DNA from: Progne subis subis
Lineage: Eukaryota > Chordata > Aves > Passeriformes > Hirundinidae
DNA: 64,000 nt
Direction: 5' to 3'
NCBI GenBank assembly: GCA_022316685.1
Contig: JAKJHU010000005.1
Span: 10,332,707-10,396,706, forward strand
Part shown: piece by piece, positions 31,099 through 44,045 of the stretch
Numbering within the stretch: the first letter of the stretch is position 1
Layout: the number at the start of each line of letters is the position of its first letter
Position numbers and translations under genes: made by a program
The notes under the pieces: model-generated
Database searches by the model: none
What the model saw: only the letters and a program-made list of their open reading frames with translations
Told to the model about the DNA's origin: nothing

Positions 31099-34000
31099 AA
31101 GAGTCAGCTGACTGTTTTGATAAGGAAGAGTTACTGTGCCAGGATGTTATGTATGAATAGAAAGGCTGGGTTTATGGTCCGAGGGTGGGCACACTTGATC
31201 GACTGCTGTTGTTGATCTCACCATCAGCATGAATATCATTGACCTTGCTTATTAGAGCACAGGGCCTGGGCCTCAGCCAAATCAGAGCACCGCGGCTGAC
31301 ACAGGGACCAGGTTCCTGCCTGACACAGCAGCTACCTGAGGTCTGTGCAAGGAGAAGGCTACCAGCTTTTCAAATGAAGAACCTGCTACCAGTTTCCTGG
31401 GAGAGGTTTTTATACCTAAGCATAACAGCCTGGAGAGCTGTGCCCTAAGCAGGCTCTCTGAAGTTAGGATGTGGGCAGATTCCTTGGGGGCAGTGACTTG
31501 CCCATTAGCAGGTCCATGTTGATGAGGCAGGTGCTGAGGATAAAGCTGCAGCCACTTGACTGTGCTGCTACCTCCAGCCACCCATCTACATCTGAGCCTC
31601 CAGCAGGGCCAAAATGGTAAATTTGCTGAGGAAAAATGCATGAGGTTTGTCTCTTCACAAAACAAAGGGAAGATTGAAACTGTTTTATAAATTACTTTGG
31701 CATCATGAAAAGTTTAACTGAACATAAAATTCTTTCACTGAAAAAAATAGCATTTCTTCAGCTGAACATCAGCCATTCAAAATGTGAGACAACTTCTTAC
31801 ACTTCTTCCAATTTCAGGACCAAAGTTCCCAGCAGCCTGCCAAAAATAAGATTTTGAGCAGCTGTTCTTAGGAAATCAAGCTCCTTTCAAGTTTCTTCTT
31901 CAAGCCAGCTCCAAAAATATCTGTTTGATTGCTTTGGTGTGGGTCAGAAGCAGAGTTGCAGATTTACCCAGCTCACCTGTGATTGGCTCAGCATGGCTTC
32001 AAGCAGAGACTGACTTTCACTTTCAGTTTGGCTCTGAGCTCACTCACGCCGAAGTTAAACTTTGAGAAATCCCCAAACACAAAGCCCAGCCACAGTACTG
32101 CAATTAGTCAAGTGTAGGATTTTCCCGTTGTCTGTTTGTAACTGCTACAACGTTTCTGGGGGGTTTTTTTTTGTTATTTTTCAAGAAACACTTAAGACAG
32201 GGGTTTCAGGGATTATTTTAAGATCTATGAAAAAAATATAAGAGGTAAGAAAATCCATTTTACTTAATATTTGTGAGACATAATCAGTAGGGTTACTGCT
32301 GTTAGCAAAGGGGAGATGGTTTCTCATTGCTGGGTTTCTGGGAAGCTGTGATCCAAGATCACCATGGATCAAAACCTACAGCTGTGGAAAACCTTATGAC
32401 TGTGTGGCTGGCTGTAGTTAAATATTCCTGCTTGCCCAAGAAAGTGAGGAATTGTCTCTCTAGATTCATCTGGTTATGTTTTGTCCCTTCAGATGCTTAT
32501 TCTTTTGTCATCCTACAACTGGGTCTTAAGTTCTGCAATGAAGCTCTGGAAGTGATACATCAGAGTCGTGTTCCCATCAGAGCTGGGAGAAGGGCCAAGG
32601 GTGAGATCTGGCCTGGGCCTTACAGAACTGTGTGAACAACACTTTCAAGAGGTTGGTGGAAACTGTGCTTAGGTGAGGATTGCAGGATGAGGAAATGTCA
32701 ATCGGAAGAAACATTTTTCTTTTTTCTTTAGGAAACAGGTAGCATGAACATAGGGGTTCATCCACAAGGCCAGGAAATAGTCCATGAAATCATTTCGTCT
32801 GCCTGCATATCCACACTGGAATTTCATCTGGTTAGTCTTGGAGCGAACCCAGCCAAAAATATGTGGTTCACTGTGGTTCAAACTTTCACAATGGCTTATT
32901 CACAGCATGGTTATTTTCACATTTTATTTTTCCCAGTTTGCACAGCTACCTCTTCTCCTAACACCAATTTCAGCAACTTCCAAGAGCCCCATCTTTCAGC
33001 TGTTTCTCCTAGATGAACACATCCACACCTAACCTGAGTCATCTTCTGATCTTCCTTTTACTATGTTACCCAGGCTAATATTGTTGCGATTCATTCTGCA
33101 GGACTTTCTCAAACCCTTCCACAGTTTTTAAGGGATCTTTCTGCAGTTTCATCAAGTTTTCAAATCCTTTAAAAATACAGACACCAGTGTGTCAGACACT
33201 CTTCAGTCCCACTGTTTCAAACACTTTTCTAGCATAAAATTAATCTCCTTACTTCTGCTAATTGCTTTATATATATCCAAAGGTCACATCAAGCTTTCAG
33301 TATATAAAAACTTCCTTAGCATCAGTTGTCTCGGTAATAAACACCTGAAAGATGCTTTAAAACAAGTTACCTGTTCCAGTTTCCATCATCCACTTTAATT
33401 AAAACAAGATACAGACCATGGACACTCAGAGGATAAAAGAGCTGTGCTATTCCTTAGGAAAACTGAGGCCAGGTGCCGTGGGCCATGCAGATACTAGTGG
33501 ACAGGGATGCTGTGGACCTTTGGCTGCAGGAGAGGTGGGGACTGGCTTTCCCATGACTCTGGGGATGGCAGGAGCCCCAGAAATTTTACACCTGCAGTCC
33601 CAAGGAAACCTAAATTCATAGCCTAGCAGAATAATGTTGATAAAACTCCTGTATACAGATACAGAGTGTAGAGATTGACTCACAGAGTAGACAAGTTTTT
33701 TTAACCAAGAGCATTTTTAAGAGCTTGCACAGAGTGGGTGCACAGTGAGGACAGGATTAAGGCACCCTGGATGAATTTTTTGGGGTCAGACAGAACAAGA
33801 GGCTTAGAAATACAATAGTTAACTCTCTCTCTCTCTCTCTCTCTATGTGTGTGTGTGTGTATATATGTGTGTGTATATATATATATTTTCCCCGCTAGAT
33901 TATATTGCTTACTAGGAAAGAGATGCAATGAGTTTGGCTAAAATCCCTCCTCCTAGCCAGAGGTAGACAACTCAGTGAGACTGCATTTTGACATTAAAGT

Positions 34001-35699
34001 AAATGGAATTTTGCTTTTATGGCTGTAACTGATGTAAAATTAAATAGCCCATCCACAAGTGTATGAGTGTTGCATGGGAAGCACCAAGATATACTTTATC
34101 CTCCCCTGGAAGCTCCTCAAGTCCCTTGCTTTTCACTGGATGCTTGAAATCTAAGCAACTGCTCTTTCTTTCATGTACCAAAACCAGCAGCATTTCCTCA
34201 GGTCACACCTTTATGGGATTAATTAATTTCCATGCCCATGTCTCTTCTTATTAATCCACCAATATATGCGGAGCAGTGGAACTACTGTGACTGCACCCCA
34301 GCCCTGGTTCCTTCAGTGCCTGGGCTTTAAAAGATCTAATTGTAGGCTGGGGGCCTGACACTTAGTTTTCCAGTAGGGGACAATAGGAAGTGACTGCTGC
34401 CTGGGAAGAGAGAGAAAAGGATGGTGTTTGAGACTGTGACAGGTCTGTGTTGCCACAGAAAAAAACTCAAAACATGTGGTCCAGTCTGCAGTACACCGGG
34501 GCCTTCCATTGGCTTGGGCGGCCTACAGACACCTGCCCTTGCTCTGAAGAAAGCACATTCACCTCTGCAAGCTGTGGGCCCCTCCATGTCTGCAAATCCT
34601 CAAGTGAACTGGGCTGAGACCAACTCGGGATCTTGTGCCTTCCAGTCTGCCCTCCCTCATGCAGGGGTAAGAAGTGCAGATGTATTTTCTGTCTTGTTGA
34701 CACCTGGTTCCCATATCGGGTACCACTCAAATCTTAAGGGACCTCAAAGAGAGCAGAGTCAGAGTGAGCACACAGTGTGAGGCACACCTCCAAGGCATAA
34801 GAAGGTTCTCCTTCATCAGCCAGCTGAAGCTTTATCTGCTTGTTGCCTGCCTAGCTCACTCTTCCTCTGCAGGTCAGGTGACAGGGTGACATGCAGAATG
34901 AAAAACACGGATGATGCTCCAGTAATCCCCTTCTCTCGTGCCACAAGAGCACACCCACATATACACTGCTTCCTCCCCAGCCCTTGCTTGCTGTGCCAGC
35001 TGAGTGCTAGCAGGGAGCTCAGGACTGCTGAGAACTGCAAAGGTTTTGCTGCTTTGGTTGACATTTAACAATTAACCAGTTGTGTGGAGACTGAAGGGAA
35101 AGGTGCTGTTTGTGGGAGGTGATGTGTGGAAAGGAGAAAGAGTGGGAGTAGCATGTGTCACGCAGTAAGAGCTGCCTGAGCATGTTTACACGTTTTAACC
35201 TGGGCTCTTTGAAGGACAGAGCCCTTCTGGGTCCCTCACAGCCATATGAGGCTACAGGCACCCATGCTTGGATAAACCTGGGAGCTAGGTATTCCTGGGC
35301 CTGGTTAGCAGGAGCTTGCCTGGCAGTAGAAGCACTGCATAACTGTGTGACTGAACTTAAAAACACTACCAAATGTGAGACCACAGGCAGAGAGTGGGAG
35401 GAAACCCTCTGGATCCACTGTTGCTGGTGGCAAAATGGTCCATACAGGCTGACATCATGGTACAATTCAAAGCTGATCTCCAAACAAACCTGGAGACGCC
35501 TCACCCTGATGAAATGAGACTTGCCTGGCTCTCCTAGCTTCCATAAATACCAAAGACTCCCTGTCAGGGAACGGGCACTGCTTCAGGCAAACCTGAGCAA
35601 GGGGAAGATGAGTGTTTGGTGGCTCAACTCAGCCCTGGGGCTTCTCATAGCATTGAGATGGCCCTGCAGCCCATTGTCTTTCCTGATCTCATAGGTTTC
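31099..35699. other. Intergenic, no gene supported
   Basis: Open frames (for example 31282-31665 minus and 34421-34780 plus) have no recognisable domain or exon borders. It includes the compound microsatellite at 33823-33887. Confidence 0.55.
33823..33887. repeat. Compound microsatellite (TC)n(TG)n(TA)n
   Basis: CT repeats run directly into GT repeats interrupted by ATAT, then TA repeats. Confidence 0.95.
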
Positions 35700-36030
35700 C
35701 ATTGCCACTGGCATAAGTGGGCTGCACAAAGACTTGCCAATGCAGGACATGCCATGCTTTGCATTGGGGTAACAACAGGACTCAGCTCCCATCTGCTTTT
35801 CATTTACCCATAAATCTCAGTATTCTTTTCTGGGAGGATGCCGAGGAAGACAACAGAGTGAATTTTCTCTGAGGATGCAGGAAATCATGTGAGACTGGAA
35901 GTAATGTGGAAAAGGAAAATGTCAAACTTTCCTCAGCCTGAAACCTTTATTCTGGCTTTCCTCTGGCTTTAGCTGGGAGTCCCACCTAGGTCATCTTGGG
36001 GCACTGGAGTGGGTCTATGCAGATTAGCAT
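35700..36030. repeat. Segment homologous to TAGAP intron 5
   Basis: It shares ordered blocks with 8150-8490 in the same orientation, including AGTCCCACCTAGGTCA and ATGCA(T/G)ATTAGCA. It is diverged, with indels. I find no TAGAP exon in it or right beside it. Confidence 0.6.
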
Positions 36031-39000
36031 AGACTCACTTTCTTGGCTGGAAGTGGAGAAGGGAGCTAAAGAGACCAGGGCTGCACTGCTGGCATGGCTG
36101 GGCCCTGCCCACACCCTGGGCTCAGGGCAGAGGGTGGTTCTTCACAGTGTCCTCACCTGCTGACTGGGCAGGTGCTAAACACCGACCACGGCAATACTGG
36201 CACAAGCCTGGTTCTGTGGTGACCTGGCATGGGGCAGTCCACATTTTTGCTGTCCAAGGCCATCACCCTGCCAAGCAAAAGAGGCCCTATCCAAGCTTCC
36301 TGCTGGGGATGTCCAGCTTGTGCCAGTTTCCAGATGGTGTCAAGATGCTGCTGTCAAGGGCTGGCTGGCCTGGACCGAGCTGTGCTCTGCTGGGAACACC
36401 TGAGCAGTTTCTGAGGACAATCCTGTTTGAGTGATGGGGGAAAGTCCTTGACAGCAATGCTTGCCAGCAGAGCAGGTGCCCTGATGAGCCCCAGAAGACC
36501 CCTGGGGCTGCCTCATGCTGCAGAGGATGGAAGGGTCCTGGATGGAGGCTCTGGAGTGCCCAGGGTGCCAGTGGTCTGCATGTCCGGCACAGTGCCGGCT
36601 GTGCTGCCCAGCCTGCAGCAGCAGCACGGGGGACATGGCAGGCATGAGCGTCAGCCTTGGGACGCCTACAGCATGTTTCCTTTCCGGCAGCAGACAGGAT
36701 GTTAGATGTCACGGGTGTTAATCAGCCCGCAACGCGATACTCCTGATTTCCATCAGTGCATCTTTCGGTTTGAGGCTCTCTCTTCTCAGACCAAATTTTT
36801 AACAGGGTCACAGCACTGAAGCCCCCATCCCTCCAAGGTCTTCTCTGGGTGCAACTTTATTTTTTTTTTAATTTTAATTTTTTTTAATTTATTTAATTTA
36901 ATTTAATTTAATTTAATTTTTATTATTATTTTTTTAATTATTATTTTCATGAAAAATCCTGTATTCTACAAGAACACCATGAGCACCACTGGCCATTTAT
37001 GGAGTTTGTCCACAGGTCTGCCGTGCTGATGGACTCAGCTACGTCTTAGGCAACATTGCACATGCTCCTGCATATTCCTTGTGGCACATAGATAGGAACA
37101 GTTGTGTGAGCACAGAAAGGTCATGAAAACCTTTCCTGGCTCACCTCAGAGTTTCATTTAGAAGTAAAATGAAATTATTAGCTGTTTAGAGATAAGCTGG
37201 TAATTACTGAGGCTTGGACACATTATAAAAGTTTTACTGTTTTAAACAAGATGTGTTGGTGGAAGTACAGATTCTGCCCTGTGTGGAACAGCTGTTCAGC
37301 TCAGCAACTGTGAGGGCAGCAGCCGCTGCCCGGCAGCTGGGTGTAGCTTGTCACTGGCCACCTCATGAGCACTCTGCTCCCACCAGCCTGCAGGTGAAAC
37401 AGAGCAAGTGAGCTCCCAAGTTTATCTCCAGTGGGAAGTCTCCAGCTTACTTCAAGCCCCAACATGCAGCACTGTAATACAGAAATAGAAGAACTGGTAC
37501 CAGAGCACCCACCAGCCTCTGCTGCTGTTCATCACTTCCAGACAAGGAACGGTGTTAAATAGGAACAGGGCAGTAACACATGAAGACCCTCCAATCTTTT
37601 CAAAGCTGTGTGGACATCTTTATGGTCCACTGCAATTTGGACACCTCTGGTCACCACTCAGGGCTGCATGGGTCCTGCAGGCCATCCTGCTGCAGGCTGA
37701 TCCCTGGGTGGGACATGCTCCCAATTCACCCCCACTGAAGTCATCTGATCAGAGCCCACTGGGACTTGTCGTGGAGTAACAGATATGTTTGTGGCAGCAT
37801 CAGCTGGTGTCAGGTCAATATTGCTTCAAAACATATTTACCTCCCATGTTTTTGGAGTTTATTGAATACATTTGGGTTGCAGCTTTCATGAAATTGTAAT
37901 TTATCAAAAACACAATGTGGAATCACATAGGCCAAGTTTCTAAAGCTCACATTTAACTTAGGTCATAGGTGAAAATAAAAGTTTAAAGTTCTATTCCAGC
38001 AACAACAACATATTTTTCCCACTGAGAAGCTTTTCAGTTTGGGTGATATTTTCAGTGTTACTTTTCTTCAACACAAATATAACTTTTCCAAAGAAAGCAG
38101 ACACATTATATAATAATGTCAGCCAGCCTCTGAGTTCTCAGCAGTACAGTTTCTATGAATTGTTTTGAACCAACTGAGAGAAGACAGATACATTATTCTG
38201 TGTTTATAAATAGGTCTGTTTTCATAAAACTCTTTCTCAAGGAAATTGCTCTTAATTAATATGAAGCACTTTCACTTATTAGATGTATTATAAAAAGAGA
38301 GGGAACCTGCATGGATCAGAGTCCTGTTATGCTAGGAGTTAATAAAGAGACAAATCTTACCCTGAAAAAAACTCATCTTTTGGGTTTGCTCCAGGTCTCT
38401 GGAGTCCCTGATTGTCTTATACCTACCTCCAAATTAATCAGCCCCATCACTCTGTTGAGTTCTTAACTTCTTTCCTCACCATATCCTTATCCTTATCCTT
38501 ATGAGGAAAAACAGCATTATTAACCCTGTGTTACAGATGGGGATGTGTGGTACAGATCTGAAATGTCATGCTGAACGTTGTCTGAACCAGAGCTGGGGGT
38601 GGATGCTCACTCTTCCCCTAAAAAGCAGCACCCTGCCTGCTATGCTTCCATTCAGCTGGTCCTGTGATAGTATTATGTTTTTGTTCATTAATTTCCCATT
38701 GGTCAGTTTATGAAAGAAACCTCACAGTACTGTTATCTGCTGGTTTCACAAGAGACGTAAAACATTTAGCTAGTATAAGTGCACAAAGGGTGAAAAATTA
38801 GTTAGTTTAGTTAGCAAAAGTGAATGAAGGGAAAAAGTGAAGGGCATGAGCAGTGTGGCTGTCAAGGAGTTGTGGGAGGGTATGGAAAGGAAATCGAAGC
38901 TTCAAGTTGACCCATAAAACCCCATGGTGTTACCAGCAACCTCACTGATTTCATCTTCAGAGATTGTGTTTTGCAGTAACCTTCACTTGACTCATTGACA

Positions 39001-42000
39001 CCTGCCCACTTCAGTTCTGTGGCCAGCCAGAAACCTCCCTACTGCCCTTAACCCCACGCAAGGGTCTCTGCTGTCACCCCCAGGCTCTGTGTTAATCACC
39101 CCCTCTGCATCTCTGCAGACACTTGCCTCAGCTTTCTCAGATTGCCACAGCAAGAACAAAAAGGCAAATAAATGGGGTTGCATGATGACAGGAATCAGAT
39201 CTTCAGTTTTGGGATGGGATCCAGCATCTCTGTAGGAGAGTTCAGCACATGCTGTGCCTCCCTGCTTTAGACCTGGCTGCCTGGGCAGGAAAAGGAGCCA
39301 GGGTAACACAGAAAATACCACACAGAGCCCAAGCTCCCCCACTCCTTGTTCTTTTGTGAAGAACCCCCCAAAATGATGTTTCCCCCCCACAAGGAAATGC
39401 AGTGCTAGCTTCATTATCAGGTTGGAAATAGAGAGAGTTGTTAATTAAATGGCTTTCCCAAATGTCACACTAAGAGCTGCAGATAAGACTTGCTTCACTC
39501 TCCTGAAAACCAGTCGAGTGTTGTCTTCAGTACACTGCTCCTCTCAGCTCCTGCAATTGCATCTGCAGTCATGGCAAGGGTGGGTCTGGGTCCACTGACA
39601 TCTCCAGCATGACATCGGCAGAAAACTAAGTGAAAAACCTGTGGGGTAGGAATCCTGTCCCCATGAATATTTGAAGAGGATGCATGTTAATTAATGTCTT
39701 CCCTGTAAGGAGTGGGCAATGAAGTTAACACCGAATGAGCAATATGCAATCTCAGCCTCAGAGGTACACAAAATGTCTGGTACAAATTAAACATCAACTC
39801 TCAGAAAATATCCTCTAGACATCCCAAGAAATAAGTTTCTTAAGGGTCTCAGTTTGTTATGGAGTCTATTTTAAAGCAAAAGTTTTGCCTAACTTCCTGA
39901 AGTTTGTCAACAGTAGTTTTCCAACATAGATCCAAAGGATTTCTGATTGTCCTGTTGGTTAATAACCAGAAATTAAGCACAGGATTATGCTTATGTTACC
40001 TTTTCCTAATACTACTGATAATTTCTCAATAGGTTCAGAAACCAGACACTTCAGTGACTTTTTATCTCACAAGCCAACTCTTCATGCAACGCCTGGATCT
40101 GCACTTGGTTGATTAGGATATAACTTGCATGCTATTGCAATAAGGAATTTGTTTGAGGGCTGGATGATACCAGTTTCTAAACCATTGAACCTGCAGGATG
40201 AATAAATTCATCCATTTAATAAATTCATCCATTTTCTGAAATTACTTATGGTTCAGTCCTGACCATCACCTGCATCAGCCCAGTCTAATGTTTGTGAAGT
40301 TATGAAGGGGACAGAAAGAATCACATTTAGGCTGACTGCAGTCAGGACTGGATGGTTCACAGGTTGGCTAACCAACTCACAAAGGCTATTGCTGCCATGT
40401 GAAATTCATCCTCACTGTATAGTGGCTATGCAGGATAGTGTTCCAGTAAGTGCTCCATGGTATATGCATAAATTACTGCCTGCACAGAAAAAAACCCAGG
40501 GAATATTTAATATCTGTGACTGCTCTCTATCCTGAAAGGTGACAGCTTTATGAAGGTGTGTTGCTTGTAACAATTCCTACCTTCCTGCTGTGAAATGTAA
40601 TAGAGGCTTTTCTTTTTATGTTTCTATAGGTGCAGGGCCTTTAGATCATGTCTGCAGACAGCAAGTCTGGAGTTTTGCCCAAGAGGGCAGCCTTTTTTGA
40701 GACACAAATGACATTTTTCATTTTAAGGCTGATTAGATTGTGCTGATCACAGACACTCGAAAATCACTTTCCAAAGGGTTTTGTGGGTCTTCTCCATTGC
40801 TTCACGTCACAGTGAAGCCACCAGTGGCCTGGTCACAAGTCTGTGAGGTACCAGGCAGGGACTGTGTGTGCAGCACAAAGGAAGCTGGATCTGACCTGAC
40901 TTCCACAACCCTCTTCTGCAACTCAGAGGTCTTGTGTATTCATTGACTCCAAGGTATTCAGTAGAAACAATACTTCATTTTGTAAGATGAGCTGATTCAA
41001 GGCCTTGATGGCCATTAGTGCTGTGAGGCAGGTGCTGATGAATAAACTGAGGCTCTGTCCAGGCTACTGGGATTAGCACACCTTTGAGGGATAGGCTGAG
41101 CAGGCAGCCACCCACAGGAGTAAAGAGTGTGAAAACCATCACAGTTCTCCTGCCCACACTGCCTGGAGAGTGGTGTGGAGGCAAGGCTCAGGGCAAAGGG
41201 AGGTGGCAGCTACGGCTGAACTGCCGCTTGGAGGAGCAAAATTACGTGCTGGCTCAAACTGCAAATTAGCTGATGGCACCAGCAACAATGTGGATTAGAC
41301 CACTGAGAACGCTCTGCAGGAGTTTTTGGTAAATGCTGCCTCCTGCAGAAATCAGAGGGAGGACCCACACTAAGCATGAAGTGGGGAATGAGGCACTGGG
41401 ACCACTTTCCTGCCCAGCACACTCTGTCCTCACGGAAAGATGTTCAAATGCCAAAACCAGAGGCTGGAGGATGGAGGAGCTCATGGCTGGACAAGAGGCA
41501 CAGCTGCCCCTCCAGCTGATCACCCCCATCACCAGCTAACACGAGGATGCTGCTGTCTTCTTCCTATAGTGACATTAACAGCCCCTTTTTCCTGCAGGCA
41601 TCTGGAGTTTGTAGCTATTGTGGGGAGGAGGGTAGGATAGGGGGTGTGATCATATTTTTCACTCGTAACACCTACCAAATTATGCTATCAATGAAAACAG
41701 AGCAGTAAGTCCTATGCACTCGTTCAATATTTGAGTTCCTCCTGTCCTCTGGGCTGTAGGATGATTCTGGGCTCTGAGATGGAGCCGTATGGCAAGCCAG
41801 GAGGTGTCACACAGAGCCACTTCACAGACTTCAATCAGGAATGTTTCCAGCAGAAGAAAAATGTGTTAAACTCAGCCGTTCTCACAGTCTGACAGCTCCT
41901 GATGTTCATGTCAAGAAATGAATGCAAAAAAATATGCTCTCTCTGAAGAGAGACATAACTGCTGAATAATTAACGAGTAAGTGCTCAGCACAGCACAACT

Positions 42001-42836
42001 TGCCCCCCTCCCCATGCAAAGAGTGCTCAAGGCCTCGGATTTGAAAAGATGGAGACCCAAGATACTGGTGCCCTTTCTGCCTTTCCCCCTGAAGATTTTT
42101 TTTGTAACACATAATGAGCCCACTTGCAACACCACCATGCCCAGTTAGCAGTGCTGTTTGGCTAACTGCACTGGGTTAATTCGAGGGAAAATCCGAAATT
42201 TTCGGAAATAGCTGAAGTTCAAATAACAGTGTTCTGCTTATTGGAAATAGTTTAATCAAGGAAGGAGGAGCTGTCACTAACATCAGCAGGTATTTCCCAT
42301 TGGTTTGTGTAGGTAAGTCATGACCTGTAGTAAAATAAGGCAGTAAATGCTATCACAACCAGCTCTTCTGCCTGTTTTGGAGGCTTTGCTATCCAAAAGA
42401 AAGAAAAACAGGAGGAAAACAAAGAATCAGAATGCAAAAATGAGAAACTGCCAATGGGGACTTCTCGACAGCACAGCAGAAACTAATATGAACAAGGAAC
42501 AAGACTTTGGCATGGGGTGGGAGAGAGGGAGGGAAGAGGCTTATCTCCTGCTGAGCTCACACAGGCCTGGTGGGAGGGCAAGAAGAGCAGCTGGGGGCAA
42601 TGCCAGGAAGTGCATTTCCCACCACCTCTCCCATCCATCCATGTGGCTCCCGCTGCAGCCACAACTCTGCCAGCTCAGCCACCCTAGGCACCACAGGGTC
42701 CCACACCTGGGACTTGCTGCGGGTCCTCTAGTGCAGGACACTGACAGCAGAGCCACATGACACGTGCATGAGCAAGCCAAGGTGTACAACTTGCTCCTGG
42801 GCATCAAACACCTGTGCAGCCACTCAATGTACGTAC
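36031..42836. other. Intergenic, no gene supported
   Basis: It holds a moderately GC-rich patch at 36050-36720 with overlapping open frames on both strands but no recognisable product. It also holds the (TTTAA)n tract and a 16-bp direct repeat (ATAAATTCATCCATTT) near 40201-40236. The 140-codon minus frame at 38992-39414 shows no family features. Confidence 0.55.
36857..36950. repeat. (TTTAA)n AT-rich tract
   Basis: Repeats of ATTTA/TTTAA are flanked by T-runs and ATT repeats. Confidence 0.92.
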
Positions 42837-42925
42837 CTGGCTGAAGGTAGCCACGGCTTGCTCAAACCCTTGATGGATAAGAGTGACGGTGCTGAACACC
42901 GGCGGGAAGGAACAGTCTTGAGGGG
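42837..42925 (-). other. Candidate minus-strand internal exon, unknown gene
   Basis: Eighty-nine nucleotides are bounded by a strong acceptor (cttattcttgttttcag) and a strong donor (CAG/GTACGT). Two of the three frames are open throughout: phase 0 gives a Ser/Arg-rich peptide beginning PLKTVPSRRCSAPS, and the alternative gives one beginning PQDCSFPPVFSTV. I recognise neither. It may be a cassette exon of a gene or lncRNA that starts in the 50.4-kb CpG island, or a chance pair of good splice sites. Confidence 0.3.
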
Positions 42926-43998
42926 CTGAAAACAAGAATAAGTTCATTATCAGTTTCCATCCTACAGCAAAGCTCCCATAAAGATGAGGGATTTGAGCAT
43001 TTATAGGTGTGTCTATGGGAGGAGAATGTGTTTGTGCTCTTAACTCCAGGATGTTGCCAAATTTCCCCTCGAGAGTGAAGGCTCCAAGCCCCACAGTGAT
43101 CAGCACAACAGCTGCTGTCACACAGGGCCAGCTCAGCTCAGGGGTACTGGCCAAGGCTGGTGCACGGCTGCAGCACTGTGGCAAAGCCCGGGGGCCACCA
43201 GCCAAGGCAGGCCAGCAGGTGTCTGCCCAGCTTGGGGCAACCTCAGCACCAGTGTCTGCACAGGGGCTGCTCAACCTGAGCTCCTTTTACAGGCAGTGGG
43301 GAGACATGGAATCCTCCAGGGCACTGTTCTTCCCTCCCTGCTTCTGCAGCAGGCTTGGGAGAACAAGAGCCTTATCCTTTCCCAGAAGTGCCCACTTCTC
43401 TGTCCAAAGGCCCTTGGACCAACAGGGCTGGATAGAGACCTCCACACTCTGTAATGCAGGGTGAGAGGAGGCTGCTCTCAGTGAACCCAGCATGCAGAGG
43501 CAACCAAGCTGGTTTCAATTAGATGTGGGTAAGCTGCCTCCTCCAAATCCACAGGGAAGCTCCCGGCCTCTTGAAAATCTAAAATCCCTGCAATCTGTGC
43601 TTTGGGACAGCAGGTTCTGTGTGGCTGCCCGCCATCTGAACACAAGTATGAGTGCTAAGGAATGAGGCTATTTTAGGAACAAGTGACACAACAGAGGAGC
43701 ATCAGAGGCAAGAAATGGCTCCTTGCTGCCAAGTGTTGACATAAGGCCAATAAAGGGCAGGTTACTGCCCTTTTGGGAGGATGCCTGTCTTATTAAAGCT
43801 GTAGTTACAGTATTTTTTTGAGCTACGTGAAAAGCAGGGTGATATATTTACAGAGAGCTTTCTGAACATTTGGTCTCATTAACTGAGTGGAAAAAGAATG
43901 ATTAAAAACACCATCTGCTTTTTATTGAACTTTGTTTCAAATTCATCAGAATTTCATCAGCTTTAACCTCTAACTCTTGATTTTTACTCCTGAAAGTA

Positions 43999-44045
43999 TG
44001 TCAGCAGCATACCATCCCATGCAGTATGGGGGTATGCTGCTGACA
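43999..44045. repeat. 47-nt near-perfect palindromic hairpin
   Basis: A 15-bp perfect outer stem, TGTCAGCAGCATACC (43999-44013) with GGTATGCTGCTGACA (44031-44045), encloses a 2-nt bulge, a 5-bp inner stem CCCAT/ATGGG and a 5-nt loop GCAGT. Pairing does not extend outwards beyond it. Confidence 0.92.

Noticed and set aside
31464..31658. Weak similarity between 31.5 kb and 41.0 kb (shared GAGGCAGGTGCTGA, similar minus-strand peptides)
   Set aside because: The match is short and falls off at once. It is not enough to call an exon family or repeat.
35583..35792. Possible duplicate of TAGAP exon 6 beside the intron 5 homologous segment
   Set aside because: The minus-strand translation shares only a few residues with exon 6 and lacks its splice sites.
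42804..43274. 156-codon minus-strand frame reading through the candidate exon
   Set aside because: The part upstream of the acceptor at 42926 lacks coding features. Only the spliced 89-nt exon has structural support.
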